Origin: Bacillota bacterium
GTDB lineage: Bacteria > Bacillota > Clostridia > Lachnospirales > Lachnospiraceae
Direction: 5' to 3'
Assembly: GCA_023386815.1 (NCBI GenBank)
Contig: JAEWIZ010000004.1
Span: forward strand, 1 to 64,000
DNA: 64,000 nucleotides
Shown: positions 25,576 through 34,869 of the stretch, in pieces
Layout: each line of letters opens with the position of its first letter
Position numbering within the stretch: position 1 is the first letter of the stretch
The notes under the pieces: model-generated
Database searches by the model: none
Told to the model about the DNA's origin: nothing
The model's input: the letters and a program-made list of their open reading frames with translations, nothing else
Made by a program: the position numbers and the translations under genes

Positions 25576-26925
25576 TTACAGTCTCTTTAATAATTCTTCT
25601 CTCTGAGCTTCAAAGCCCGGCTTTCCAAGGAGAGCAAACATATTCTTCTTATAGCTTTCTACACCTGGTTGATCAAAAGGATTCACACCAAGAAGGTATC
25701 CGCTTACACCGCATGCAAATTCAAAGAAATAGAACAGCTCACCAAGGAAAAATTCGCTCTGCTCTGGAATTGTTACTAACAGGTTAGGAACATTACCGTC
25801 TGTATGAGCTAATAAAGTTCCCTTCATAGCATTCTTGTTCACAAAATCAACTGTTTTTCCTGCCAGGTAATTCAGACCATCCAAATCAACCTCTTCTTCC
25901 TCGAGAATAATCTCAGAAGGTGATGCTTCTACATTAATAACCGTCTCAAATAGTGTTCTTTGTCCATCCTGTATAAATTGACCCATGGAATGAAGATCCG
26001 TGGTCAAATCTACGCTTGCAGGGTAGATACCTTTTTGATCCTTACCTTCACTTTCACCAAAAAGCTGTTTCCACCATTCGGATACAAAATGCAGGCTTGG
26101 CTCATAATTTGCGAGAATTTCAATACTCTTTCCTTTGCGTAATAAGATATTACGAACTGCAGCATAAAGAATTGCATCGTTTTGCTCATATGGAGTGGTA
26201 AGGCAATAATTTCTCATGCTTGCTGCGCCTTCCATCAGCTTCGTGATATCTGCACCGCTTACTGCGATTGGAAGTAAGCCAACTGCTGTCAGTACGGAGA
26301 AGCGTCCACCCACATCATCCGGAACCACAAAGCTCTCATAGCCTTCCTCTGTTGCAAGGTTCTTTAAAGCTCCTCTGGCTTTATCTGTGGTCGCATAGAT
26401 TCTCTTTGCCGCTTCTTGCTTGCCATATTTCTCATTCAATAATTTTTTAAATACACGGAATGCAATGGCCGGTTCTGTTGTTGTACCTGATTTACTAATA
26501 ATATTAATGGAGAAATCTCTGTCTCCAATAACCTCTTTCAAATGATTCATATAATGACTGCTAATGTTATTTCCACAGAAATAAATCTCAGGGGTTTTTC
26601 TTATTTCCTTAGATACAGAATTATAGAAGCTATGTCTTAAAAATTCAATTGCAGCTCTAGCTCCAAGATAAGAACCTCCGATTCCGATTACAAGGAGTAC
26701 CTCAGAATCACTCTGAATTTTTGCCGCAGCCTTTTGAATGCGAGCAAATTCCTCCTTATCATAATCAACCGGTAGATCAATCCAACCCAAAAAGTCATTT
26801 CCTTCGCCTGTTCTGCTTACAAGCTGCTCTTTTGCTGCTTCTACAGAAGCTTTTATCATGCTAATCTCACTGTCAGAGATGAATTTTTTTGCAACAGAAA
26901 AATCAAAAGTTACTTTACTTGCCAT
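25576..26925 (-). CDS. pgi: Glucose-6-phosphate isomerase
   Basis: This 449-residue isomerase interconverts glucose 6-phosphate and fructose 6-phosphate. The short Firmicutes form is expected. Motifs: IGIGGSYLGARAAIEFL near 80-97, ISKSGTTTEPAIAFR near 143-157, the catalytic Glu in GDRDFSINIIS/GGRFSVLTAVGLLP region, and a final QPGVESYKKNMFALLGKPGF. AAGGAG precedes the start. It stands alone downstream of a palindromic repeat. Confidence 0.97.
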   Translation of the reverse strand: MASKVTFDFSVAKKFISDSEISMIKASVEAAKEQLVSRTGEGNDFLGWIDLPVDYDKEEFARIQKAAAKIQSDSEVLLVIGIGGSYLGARAAIEFLRHSFYNSVSKEIRKTPEIYFCGNNISSHYMNHLKEVIGDRDFSINIISKSGTTTEPAIAFRVFKKLLNEKYGKQEAAKRIYATTDKARGALKNLATEEGYESFVVPDDVGGRFSVLTAVGLLPIAVSGADITKLMEGAASMRNYCLTTPYEQNDAILYAAVRNILLRKGKSIEILANYEPSLHFVSEWWKQLFGESEGKDQKGIYPASVDLTTDLHSMGQFIQDGQRTLFETVINVEASPSEIILEEEEVDLDGLNYLAGKTVDFVNKNAMKGTLLAHTDGNVPNLLVTIPEQSEFFLGELFYFFEFACGVSGYLLGVNPFDQPGVESYKKNMFALLGKPGFEAQREELLKRL

Positions 26926-27006
26926 TGTCGTTCTCCTTATCTATTTTTTCTTTATATTTTAACAAAGGCTAAGTAATTATTCAATGATTTTATTTTTGTG
27001 GCAAGG

Positions 27007-27105
27007 GGGTGACAAGGGCGGTGACAAGGGGGTGACAAGGGGACGGGGTTGGTGTCACATGTGTGTGACACCAACCCCGTCCCCTTGTCACCGCCCTTGT
27101 CACCC
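27007..27105. repeat. Long palindromic GTGACAAGGGG repeat (REP-like)
   Basis: The left arm carries three copies of a GGTGACAAGGGG/C unit and GACGGGGTTGGTGTCACA; the right arm is the exact complement but with one 12-bp unit fewer. The loop is 4 nt. It starts one base after the stop of the leftward gene ending at 27107 and lies 82 bp upstream of pgi. A related arm is at 8-43. It may act as a terminator between the two genes. No transposase is visible. Confidence 0.85.
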
Positions 27106-27106
27106 G

Positions 27107-28321
27107 TTATGCAAAGAATTCCTTCAATACATCCTCAATCAGTTTTTCCTCCTGAGGATCAATCTTTAATGTTCTTTGCTTACTTGAAGGAGCTTTCGTT
27201 GGTCTACTGCTTTCCAACTTTCCTTGTTCTTCTTTCACCATACGAGTCTGGGCTTCCTTTTCCTTCGCAGCCGCAATCTCCTCAGCTCCCGCAAGAACAG
27301 CTTCCATGGTGGAACGAGCACGCGCAGGCCTTAATTCTTCCTCTATACTCTGTAATATGTCTTCATCTTCATCTTTTAACCTATGCTTCCCATCATTAAT
27401 TAACTGCTTCTGCTCAGCCTTCTTCTTTAGCTGAGCTCTTCTAGCCTCTAAGGCTTCTCTTTCTTCTTCCAGTTTCAAACGCTCTTCTTCCCGTCGTCTA
27501 GCTGCTTGTTCTCTTTTCTCTTCTAGTCTACGCTGTTCTTCTGCTCTTCTTTGTTCTTGAAGCCTGCGTTGCTCCTCTTCCCTGCGTTCAGCTTGAAGCC
27601 GTTTTTCTTCCAACTTCTTCTGTTTTGCTTCTCTGCGATGATTCAACTCATCCCTTGTTCGATCCTGTTGCTGCACCTCCATGGTTGCTGCTGTCTCTGT
27701 CCTTTTATTTGAAAAGACTCCTGCTTTTGGTTTCGAATTATGTACCTCGGTTACCTGGGAGTATTCCTGACGATATTGTTCGATTAACTCAGGATTTGAG
27801 GCTTCCTGTTCCAGCCTTACCTTACAGAAGTTTTCTAGATAATCTAATAAATTAAGTCGTACAATTCTCTTTTTTCCCGACAAATTAATACTTTTATCCA
27901 CAAGTATTAATACTGCTGCCGACAAAATACCCACAGCTCCTGTCAGCAAAATTATATCTTGTCCACATTCTTCCAATACAGCGAAAACCGTTATAATAGG
28001 CACCATTAGGAGTATCAAGTACAAAACTTGTCCACACAAATTCTCCCATGTGGATAATAGAAGTCCACAAAAACGATACTTTAAAATATTCTTATCCACA
28101 AAAGTATCCACATTATTCACACCTATCTTTAATTTGTAGCAGGTGGAGAATTTTAATTTAATATGCTTCAGCATTTTGTTCTTTGTCTCGCCCAATTGAT
28201 CTGACTCTTTCATCAGATGCTTATATACCAAATTTACAATTAGGCGTAATAACAATCCAAAGGCTCCCAGTCCTGCAAAGGCATAGATCACAATATTTTC
28301 GTTATACAAGTTTTGTAGCAT
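27107..28321 (-). CDS. Membrane protein with long charged coiled coil
   Basis: The family is not recognised. The 404-residue protein has a membrane segment near 11-30, two more near 105-150, and from about 225 to 320 a long Arg/Glu/Gln-rich coiled coil with repeated RREEERRLQEQRRAEEQRR-like heptads. The C terminus (KIDPQEEKLIEDVLKEFFA) is a short amphipathic helix. It is probably a membrane-anchored scaffold. The gene's 5' half carries an unusual cluster of DnaA-box-like sequences (see findings). AGGGG precedes the start. Confidence 0.7.
   Translation of the reverse strand: MLQNLYNENIVIYAFAGLGAFGLLLRLIVNLVYKHLMKESDQLGETKNKMLKHIKLKFSTCYKLKIGVNNVDTFVDKNILKYRFCGLLLSTWENLCGQVLYLILLMVPIITVFAVLEECGQDIILLTGAVGILSAAVLILVDKSINLSGKKRIVRLNLLDYLENFCKVRLEQEASNPELIEQYRQEYSQVTEVHNSKPKAGVFSNKRTETAATMEVQQQDRTRDELNHRREAKQKKLEEKRLQAERREEEQRRLQEQRRAEEQRRLEEKREQAARRREEERLKLEEEREALEARRAQLKKKAEQKQLINDGKHRLKDEDEDILQSIEEELRPARARSTMEAVLAGAEEIAAAKEKEAQTRMVKEEQGKLESSRPTKAPSSKQRTLKIDPQEEKLIEDVLKEFFA
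27894..28121. other. Cluster of DnaA-box-like sequences inside a gene
   Basis: Eight 9-mers lie in 228 bp: TTATCCACA at 27894 and 28092, its reverse complement at 28049, TTATTCACA at 28113 (all four fit TTATNCACA), TTGTCCACA at 27959 and 28028, GTATCCACA at 28104 and AAGTCCACA at 28061. Seven point the same way. The consensus is the established DnaA box; function here is unproven. Confidence 0.6.
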
Positions 28322-28478
28322 AAAAAGCCCCTCTCTTTTCCATAAATTTACATTTATTATAGCTTACAAAAGCTAATCTGAAAAGAGAGAGGTTGAAAAT
28401 TCGGTTGACACAATTCTATTCAATGCCACAAAAAGTTATGAAATTATACGTGATCGTAAAGCATTTGACAAGATGCGA

Positions 28479-29918
28479 TTAATCTTTTTTTGTCAAGTCC
28501 GGGAATGTATAATAGGAATCCAAATTATCATCTGACACTTCAATGGTGTAGCTTGTTGTCTCATACCCATCTTTAATAAAGGTAAGTACATGCGTACCAA
28601 TAACCTTCGGGAAACTGTCAGGCGCTATCCCTTTAAATTCTCCATCCAAATATATGGAAGCACCGACCGGAGCCTGAATGTAGATGAGATGACCCTTATC
28701 CACGTTCTCATTTGAGGAATTACCCGAATTACTATTCTGATTTCCATTACCCGAAGATGAATTTCCCGTACCGCCAGTGCCTGAACCTGCGGATGAATTA
28801 TTATTATCCGAGGTAGTATCTGACTCAGTGACGGTTGCCTCCTGATCACTGGATACTTTCGGCAGATCGACTTTCACGGATTTGCTAGCTGTATCTACTG
28901 TCAATGTTCCCAGATAGGAAGTATATCCATTCATTGACACCTTTAACTTGTGGTCACCATAATCTAGCTCTATCGGATTGGAATAAGAGATCTGCTCACC
29001 ATCAATATATAGATCCGCGCCAAAAGGAGAGATATGGAAGGTCACTCTACCAATACGTCCGCCGCCAGGCCCCAGGTCACTTAAGGATACATATGTAGTT
29101 TCATTACGTTTAACGGTTATATTTTTTGTCGCACTATAAGCTCCATTTTCCACAGTCAGATTAAAATTACCTTCCCGAACCGTAATCTTCATATCATCTA
29201 TTATTTGTTGAATTGCTTCATAGCCAATTGTTATATAATCCCCAAGAAAGTTATCATAATTCTGCAGAATAACGGTACCATGACCTCTGGCCACTACAAT
29301 GGAATAAATGGTATCCTCATATCCCCTGATGGTCAGTTCATCCTGTTCCGCCAAGTCTGTAACCGGAATCGCTTCCGTGCTATTCAATACAAAAATGTCA
29401 TCTTCATATTTATATAACCGGGAAGCTATCTTCATTGTATTCTCCCCACGGTTAATTCCCAGATTACTTACCTTGGCATACCTCCATGCCCTGGTGGATA
29501 TCTTCATCTGTGTCAGTCTACCTTTAGTCTCCAGATAGTCTATATCCACCATCTCACCAAGTTCAATCCGGTTTATTGTAATTGGCTTATCATATTTATC
29601 CGTTATATTTGTTCCACTGGTATAGCTTAATTCCAGTAGATTCCCACTCTTGATATCATACAGACTAACCTTTTTCTGATCTGGATCAATTTCCTTGACA
29701 ACCGCTAGTAACTTATTCCCTTGATTATCAGCAACTTCCTCTGTCTCAACCTGTGAGGCAGGTGTGCCACTCTTAATATTCTTAGAATTAATATCCTTAG
29801 CGTTGGTTATCATCGTAGCCGCTATCACAATGGTAAAGAAGCCCAGACCTATTAACAGATTAATAATTAGTCTTGAATTAAAACCCAATTGCTGCTTCGG
29901 TGTTTTCTTATATGCCAT
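28479..29918 (-). CDS. Membrane-anchored PEGA-domain protein
   Basis: The 479-residue protein has a signal anchor (residues about 15-38) and a large extracellular part. Two PEGA repeats are visible: GRVTFHISPFGADLYIDGEQI with GYTSYLGTLTVD (near 285-340), and YIQAPVGASIYLDGEFKGIAP with GYETTSYTIEV (near 410-465), joined by a Ser/Asn/Gly-rich linker (370-405). PEGA units are beta-sandwich surface modules. It may bind wall or sugars; function is unknown. GAGG precedes the start. Confidence 0.85.
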   Translation of the reverse strand: MAYKKTPKQQLGFNSRLIINLLIGLGFFTIVIAATMITNAKDINSKNIKSGTPASQVETEEVADNQGNKLLAVVKEIDPDQKKVSLYDIKSGNLLELSYTSGTNITDKYDKPITINRIELGEMVDIDYLETKGRLTQMKISTRAWRYAKVSNLGINRGENTMKIASRLYKYEDDIFVLNSTEAIPVTDLAEQDELTIRGYEDTIYSIVVARGHGTVILQNYDNFLGDYITIGYEAIQQIIDDMKITVREGNFNLTVENGAYSATKNITVKRNETTYVSLSDLGPGGGRIGRVTFHISPFGADLYIDGEQISYSNPIELDYGDHKLKVSMNGYTSYLGTLTVDTASKSVKVDLPKVSSDQEATVTESDTTSDNNNSSAGSGTGGTGNSSSGNGNQNSNSGNSSNENVDKGHLIYIQAPVGASIYLDGEFKGIAPDSFPKVIGTHVLTFIKDGYETTSYTIEVSDDNLDSYYTFPDLTKKD

Positions 29919-30133
29919 CTTATCGTACCTCTAATTTACACTTTCCTTAATAGGAACTATTGTTTATTCCCTTCATTGTTCAGGGCAGAGTAACGCACTA
30001 GTTCAATATATGTTTACCCTGTTTTAAACCATTATAGCCCACCTTCCCTGCAGATTCAATCACAGATTCTTCCTATAGGACTCTTTTACAGGCTTCACAT
30101 GGATACTATCTTAAGCTTCTTTTATGATTCTGA

Positions 30134-31219
30134 CTATAAAATACTTTCTAGCTTACGCAAAAACATTTCCTTCTTCGTATTCTGCTCTCCTATAATATTC
30201 AGTTTCTGAATATTCCTTCCGGATACCCAGGATTTTTTTCCATTATAGTAGAAATTAGTAATCTTCCAGAATTTTTCCGGGTAGAGCAACAACAGATATA
30301 AAATGTTGAGCTCCTCTTTACTAATATGCTTTATGCGGTCATACGCTTCAATCATATTACTTCCATAAAGGATATCCCAGTCATTTTTCTCCATAACTTT
30401 CCGAACAAATTGATAAAGATCCCCGATCTGCAGACCAATATAGGATTTCTCAAAATTGGTAGTTGCAATCAGATCCTCACAGGAAGGCAGAGAGGCTGCA
30501 TAGATTGGCTGACTATTAATCCAGCCCGGTGGTACATAGGTCTTTGAAATGGCTTCAACCTTCTCTTTCAGCATAATTAAGTTGTGGTATGTATAATTAC
30601 CATGACATACTCTTCGTTCTCGAATCGACTCCGCCAAAAGAGCCTGATAAGTTGAGCTTGTCAATCGGCGTGCTGCTGTCTGACCTTGCTCATAGAACTC
30701 ATCATAATAGTTTAGGTATGACAACTCAAATTCATTCTTCTGCTTTTTTTCACGAATATATGCCTTTACTCGCTTTAGTTCACGATTACGCTTATCGAAG
30801 GTCTCAACCAGATTAGGAGAGATGTTATGCTCTAGCTGCTCTTTTGTGAAGTCAACATCTTTTAGAATATTGTGTAACCTAGCCAGGTTCGCCGACGCCG
30901 TCTCAATCTGAGACAACTCCTTCAGATTACACTCTTCTCCCCAGAACCAATTTTTCATGATATATAGACTGCCTGCCCCGTCTTCAGCAAGAAGCTCATC
31001 ATCAATTGTTTTGACAAATAAGTCTGTATTAATATAGCCTTGATCCAGCAGATGCTCCTTCACCTTATGCTCAAAGCCCGCCCTATTCTTAGAGCCCTCA
31101 AAGCATTTAAAAAGCTTCAGTCCACAGTCTGTCTCCAACAAAAAAGCTCCCCTAGCTCTATATATATTGTAAATCTTTAGACGGTATTTTTTTAATGCTT
31201 CCTGGCTCCTATCCTCCAC
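30134..31219 (-). CDS. CotS-family spore coat protein (kinase-like fold)
   Basis: The 361-residue protein belongs to the CotS/YutH group, which has an aminoglycoside-phosphotransferase-like fold. Features: YRARGAFLLETDCGLKLFKCFEGS (N-lobe), VCHGNYTYHNLIM (the equivalent of HGDxxxxN, near 212-224) and the CotS ending SWVSGRNIQKLNIIGEQNTKKEMFL. Members are spore coat or outer-layer proteins; kinase activity is unproven. GTG 31219 is chosen because GGGAGG lies 7 bases before it; TTG 31234 overlaps that site. It supports an endospore-forming host. Confidence 0.85.
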   Translation of the reverse strand: MEDRSQEALKKYRLKIYNIYRARGAFLLETDCGLKLFKCFEGSKNRAGFEHKVKEHLLDQGYINTDLFVKTIDDELLAEDGAGSLYIMKNWFWGEECNLKELSQIETASANLARLHNILKDVDFTKEQLEHNISPNLVETFDKRNRELKRVKAYIREKKQKNEFELSYLNYYDEFYEQGQTAARRLTSSTYQALLAESIRERRVCHGNYTYHNLIMLKEKVEAISKTYVPPGWINSQPIYAASLPSCEDLIATTNFEKSYIGLQIGDLYQFVRKVMEKNDWDILYGSNMIEAYDRIKHISKEELNILYLLLLYPEKFWKITNFYYNGKKSWVSGRNIQKLNIIGEQNTKKEMFLRKLESIL

Positions 31220-31269
31220 TGCGAATCCTCCCAACTATACATTATGAATGCGAAAACAGTCATTTAAAT

Positions 31270-31286
31270 ACGGGTGAAAAACCCGT
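31270..31286. other. Short hairpin in the cotS-like/cca intergenic region
   Basis: ACGGGT-5-ACCCGT forms a perfect 6-bp stem between the divergent genes. No T-run follows on either side. It is likely a regulatory or incidental structure. Confidence 0.3.
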
Positions 31287-31491
31287 CTACTAATATTATG
31301 TTGGTAATTTAGAATTCATGATTAGGGATTGAGGAAATTGTGGAAAAACATTTCCAAAGTTATCAAAGACACTCTTAACTATAGTGGCCAGAACCAGAGG
31401 AGCTCTTATCTTTCAATCTTCTCATCTGATTCCTTGATTATTTTCCTATGCTTTGCTATAATCGTTGTGAACTTAGTCAAGGAGGCATCCC

Positions 31492-32856
31492 ATGAATTTT
31501 CGTATTCCCCAAAAAGTAAATACAATCATAGAAGAACTGATGCAGCATGGCTATGAAGCTTATGTCGTAGGCGGCTGTGTCCGCGATATGGTGCTTGGCC
31601 GGAATCCAGAGGATTGGGACATCACCACTTCTGCCACTCCTCTAGAGGTGAAAAGAATCTTCAGACGTACTGTAGATACCGGGATCCTACATGGAACAGT
31701 AACCGTACTAATGGACAGAGATCATTATGAGGTGACTACCTATCGTTTGGATGGAGAATATGAAGATAATCGCCATCCGAAGGAGGTTTCCTTTACTTCA
31801 AGTCTTACGGAGGATTTAAAGCGTAGGGATTTCACCATTAACGCTATGGCGTATAACGAAAGAGAAGGCTTTATTGATCTATTCGGAGGCATGGAAGACA
31901 TTCAGAAGAAGCTGATTCGATGTGTCGGCAGCGCAGAGGAACGTTTTAGTGAAGATGCTCTTCGAATTTTAAGAGCCGTACGTTTTTCCGCTCAGCTGGG
32001 ATTTTCCATCGAAGAAGAGACCTTGGCTGCAGTGCGTACAAAGGCAGTTAATTTAAATAGCATTAGCGCAGAGCGCATTCGTGTGGAGCTTACAAAGCTT
32101 TTATTATCCAATCACCCAGATCGTTTGCTCGATTTATATGAGACAGGAATTACCAGGGTAGTGTTGCCTGAATTTGATCAAATGATGATCACCGAACACA
32201 ATAACACGCATCATATCTATTCTGTAGGTGAGCATACACTACGAACAGTTGAAGAGGTTGCAGGCCTTCAAGAGTCCTCTGTTTTTGATTACAGAGAACG
32301 TACTATTCTTAGATGGACAATGCTTCTTCATGACATTGAAAAGCCAAGTTGTATCACCATTGGCAATGACGGTCAGCATCACTTCCTCGGACATCAAGAG
32401 AAAGGTGCAAACACCGCAAAACGTATCCTTAGGCGGCTTAAATTTGACAATGATACAATTGACTGTGTTGTCCACCTGATTCGCTGGCATGATTATAGGT
32501 TTGAACTGACACCGGAGGGTATGCGAAGGACGATGAATAAAGTCGGCAAAGAATATATGCCCCTGTTGTTTGAGGTATACCGAGCCGATACCTCTGCCAA
32601 GAATCCAATCTATGCCAAGAAGAAGCAGAAACAATTGGAAGAAGCAAGAATTCTTTATCAAAGCGTTCTCGACCGGGGTGAATGTGTAAATCTAAAGGAA
32701 ATGAATATTAATGGTAACGATCTGATTGCCTTAGGTTTGAAGCCGGGCAGACAGATTGGTGAAGTACTGGCATATCTTTTGGATCAAGTACTAATAAACC
32801 CTGAATTAAATCATAAGGATCTATTACTAAATATGGCAAGGGCAAGAATCAGTTAA
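31492..32856 (+). CDS. cca: CCA tRNA nucleotidyltransferase
   Basis: The 454-residue class-II nucleotidyltransferase adds or repairs the 3' CCA of tRNAs. The catalytic motif GGCVRDMVLGRNPEDWDI (near 23-42) carries the DxD; RRDFTINAMAYN, the nucleotide-selecting EERFSEDALRILRAVRF and the bacterial neck/body follow. An HD-type domain appears near 278-370 (MLLHDIEKPSC, FLGHQEKGA, HLIRWHD), as in many clostridial members. AAGGAGG precedes the start. An overlapping terminator ends the gene. Confidence 0.95.
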   Translation: MNFRIPQKVNTIIEELMQHGYEAYVVGGCVRDMVLGRNPEDWDITTSATPLEVKRIFRRTVDTGILHGTVTVLMDRDHYEVTTYRLDGEYEDNRHPKEVSFTSSLTEDLKRRDFTINAMAYNEREGFIDLFGGMEDIQKKLIRCVGSAEERFSEDALRILRAVRFSAQLGFSIEEETLAAVRTKAVNLNSISAERIRVELTKLLLSNHPDRLLDLYETGITRVVLPEFDQMMITEHNNTHHIYSVGEHTLRTVEEVAGLQESSVFDYRERTILRWTMLLHDIEKPSCITIGNDGQHHFLGHQEKGANTAKRILRRLKFDNDTIDCVVHLIRWHDYRFELTPEGMRRTMNKVGKEYMPLLFEVYRADTSAKNPIYAKKKQKQLEEARILYQSVLDRGECVNLKEMNINGNDLIALGLKPGRQIGEVLAYLLDQVLINPELNHKDLLLNMARARIS

Positions 32857-32880
32857 CATCTTGCCCTTTTATATTTTTAT
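32840..32880 (+). terminator. Terminator overlapping the cca stop codon
   Basis: GGGCAAGA within the last codons of cca pairs with TCTTGCCC just after the TAA at 32854-32856, then a TTTTATATTTTTAT tail. The stop codon sits in the loop. Confidence 0.85.
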
Positions 32881-32941
32881 AAACTAAAACCTTCTTTCTG
32901 CTAAATCATATTTTATTATAAACAATACCATAAAAATACTT

Positions 32942-34642
32942 CTAAGAATTTCCTCTCATTATCTCAAATACTCCATATACATCTAATATACCGTATCCCC
33001 ATTCCCTATTCGGATAAGGCATGCCTGGCTCTCTTTCCGCACCCCTGATTAATAAATTCTTAATGTCTGCTCCATCTAAATATTTAACATTTCCTCGAAT
33101 AATACCCCACTCTAACAGCATAGCGGTGATACCACTCGTATGAGCTGCAGCCACACTGGTTCCAGACATCATTACATAGCTATTTTCCTTGGATGGTCCC
33201 AAAATATTCACCCCTGGTGCAGCCAAATCCGGAGAAATCTGCCCCGTTCTGTTATATCCTCTACTTGCATTGATAAACAGGCTGCCATTTGCACCATCAT
33301 AGGCTGTGGTAATAATCGGAATATATGTATTGCCAGGTGAAGTCAATGTAGTATAGGGGTTGGATTTAACGAAGTAAGTTGTATCCCTAATAAATCCATT
33401 AATAGGCAGCCACATATTGAAATGAAAATCAAGGGTTTTATTCATTTTCTTTATTTCAATACGCCAAATTCCTTCCGATGGATTCTGAAATCTTAAAATA
33501 ACCAGCTGTGCACCGGATCTGGATCCAACTAACTGAAAATAGATATTAATAATCGTTGTTTCAAAAATGAAACTTACCTCTCTTCTTTCATTAATTTTTG
33601 GTACGATAGCAGGAATGAATTCTCCTCCCGGCGATGTTAGTCCAACCCCAAAGGTATTGGGAACATCACCCCATATCTCCATATAAATACCGGATTCATT
33701 GGGACCAACATTTAGTTCAACGATGTCCGAATCCGTCCCCAGTGGAATAGTGTTTTCATAATGATGCCTGCTATTTCCTTCATTGCCTGCCGCTATGGCA
33801 ACTGATACCCCATTCATTTGTGCAACTGTTGATAGATATACGCTTAATGCCCCCGCATCATCATGTGATCCTTGAGAGGTACCAAGACCGATGCATATGG
33901 ATATAGGTCGGTTTAATTTTGTCGCAACATCCAGCAAATACTTTACCCCCAACATAACATCATTCTCCTGATAGCAAATTGTATCCGGTGAAAGCATATA
34001 GAATTCCTTGATTCTATTTTTTGCAGGCTTTAATTTTACTATTACAAGTTCAGCATCCGGAACCACTCCTGAAAAACCATTATTATTATCCTCATTACCA
34101 GCTGCAACACCTGCAAGAAACGTACCATGTCCTATATCATCCATACTGGGAACCACCGATCTTGGATCAGAGTTTTGCAATGCCAAATCAATTTGCTCTC
34201 TGGTATATTCTGTTCCATAATAGAGACCTTCCGGAGGATTTCCAGTTTGTATGAACTGATCCCAAATGGAAACAATCTTAGTTGTACCATCCGCTTTTAT
34301 AAAAGCCTGGTGCGTATAGTCAATACCCGTATCCACAATCCCCACCAAAACCCCTTGTCCCTTCAAATTCAGACTTGGTATATTTCGAAGCCTTGTCACA
34401 CCGGAGGCTTCTAGACTCCGTGTATCCATTAATCCTAAAACTCTTATAAATAATTTATACCCATACACATCTAGTGTTTTCACAGGCACTAGATTCCTGG
34501 GTATATAAACCGCTGTAAGCAGTGAATCTATTTTAATATAGCAAGTATCATTACTAAATACTCCATCAGAAGCCAATTCATAGTCAGCAATAAAATCAGA
34601 ATATTCCTCACTCATTATACGATTACCACAGTCTTCCATCAT
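32942..34642 (-). CDS. Subtilisin-like serine protease, Csp-like
   Basis: The 566-residue peptidase S8 protein has an intact triad: Asp104 in GIVDTGIDYTH, His172 in DDIGHGTFLAG and Ser496 in MMSGTSVAAAHTSG. The long insertion between His and Ser, and the N-terminal prodomain-like part without a signal peptide, resemble the clostridial Csp proteases, which cleave pro-SleC during germination. Substrate and spore role are inferred from family and lifestyle. The start (MMEDCGN) has only a GGGG site; MSEEYSDF, ten codons on, is an alternative. Confidence 0.85.
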   Translation of the reverse strand: MMEDCGNRIMSEEYSDFIADYELASDGVFSNDTCYIKIDSLLTAVYIPRNLVPVKTLDVYGYKLFIRVLGLMDTRSLEASGVTRLRNIPSLNLKGQGVLVGIVDTGIDYTHQAFIKADGTTKIVSIWDQFIQTGNPPEGLYYGTEYTREQIDLALQNSDPRSVVPSMDDIGHGTFLAGVAAGNEDNNNGFSGVVPDAELVIVKLKPAKNRIKEFYMLSPDTICYQENDVMLGVKYLLDVATKLNRPISICIGLGTSQGSHDDAGALSVYLSTVAQMNGVSVAIAAGNEGNSRHHYENTIPLGTDSDIVELNVGPNESGIYMEIWGDVPNTFGVGLTSPGGEFIPAIVPKINERREVSFIFETTIINIYFQLVGSRSGAQLVILRFQNPSEGIWRIEIKKMNKTLDFHFNMWLPINGFIRDTTYFVKSNPYTTLTSPGNTYIPIITTAYDGANGSLFINASRGYNRTGQISPDLAAPGVNILGPSKENSYVMMSGTSVAAAHTSGITAMLLEWGIIRGNVKYLDGADIKNLLIRGAEREPGMPYPNREWGYGILDVYGVFEIMRGNS

Positions 34643-34795
34643 GTTATTGCCCCAAAGGATCTATTAAAATAATATATGTTCTTCCTTTCCTTGAAATTCA
34701 TTTCTTTAACAGAGTAGAGAAATAATATGCGTTATAGCATAGTCGCTACTGTGCAGGCGCTGTCAAATGTCCCGAATTATAAACGAACTAAAAAA

Positions 34796-34834
34796 GGGAT
34801 AATTACAATACCTTATCAGTATTATAATTACCCC
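34796..34834 (-). terminator. Terminator of proS
   Basis: GGGATAATTACAATAC pairs with GTATTATAATTACCCC (one mismatch, 7-nt loop) and on the minus strand is followed by CCCTTTTTTAG. Confidence 0.85.
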
Positions 34835-34869
34835 TAACATTTTAAAATCTACAATTATCTCATCTCTGA

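Noticed and set aside
27894..28121. Chromosomal origin of replication
   Set aside because: No dnaA, dnaN, gidA or rnpA is near, the boxes lie within a gene and no clear DNA unwinding element was seen, so a secondary DnaA-box cluster is the stronger reading.
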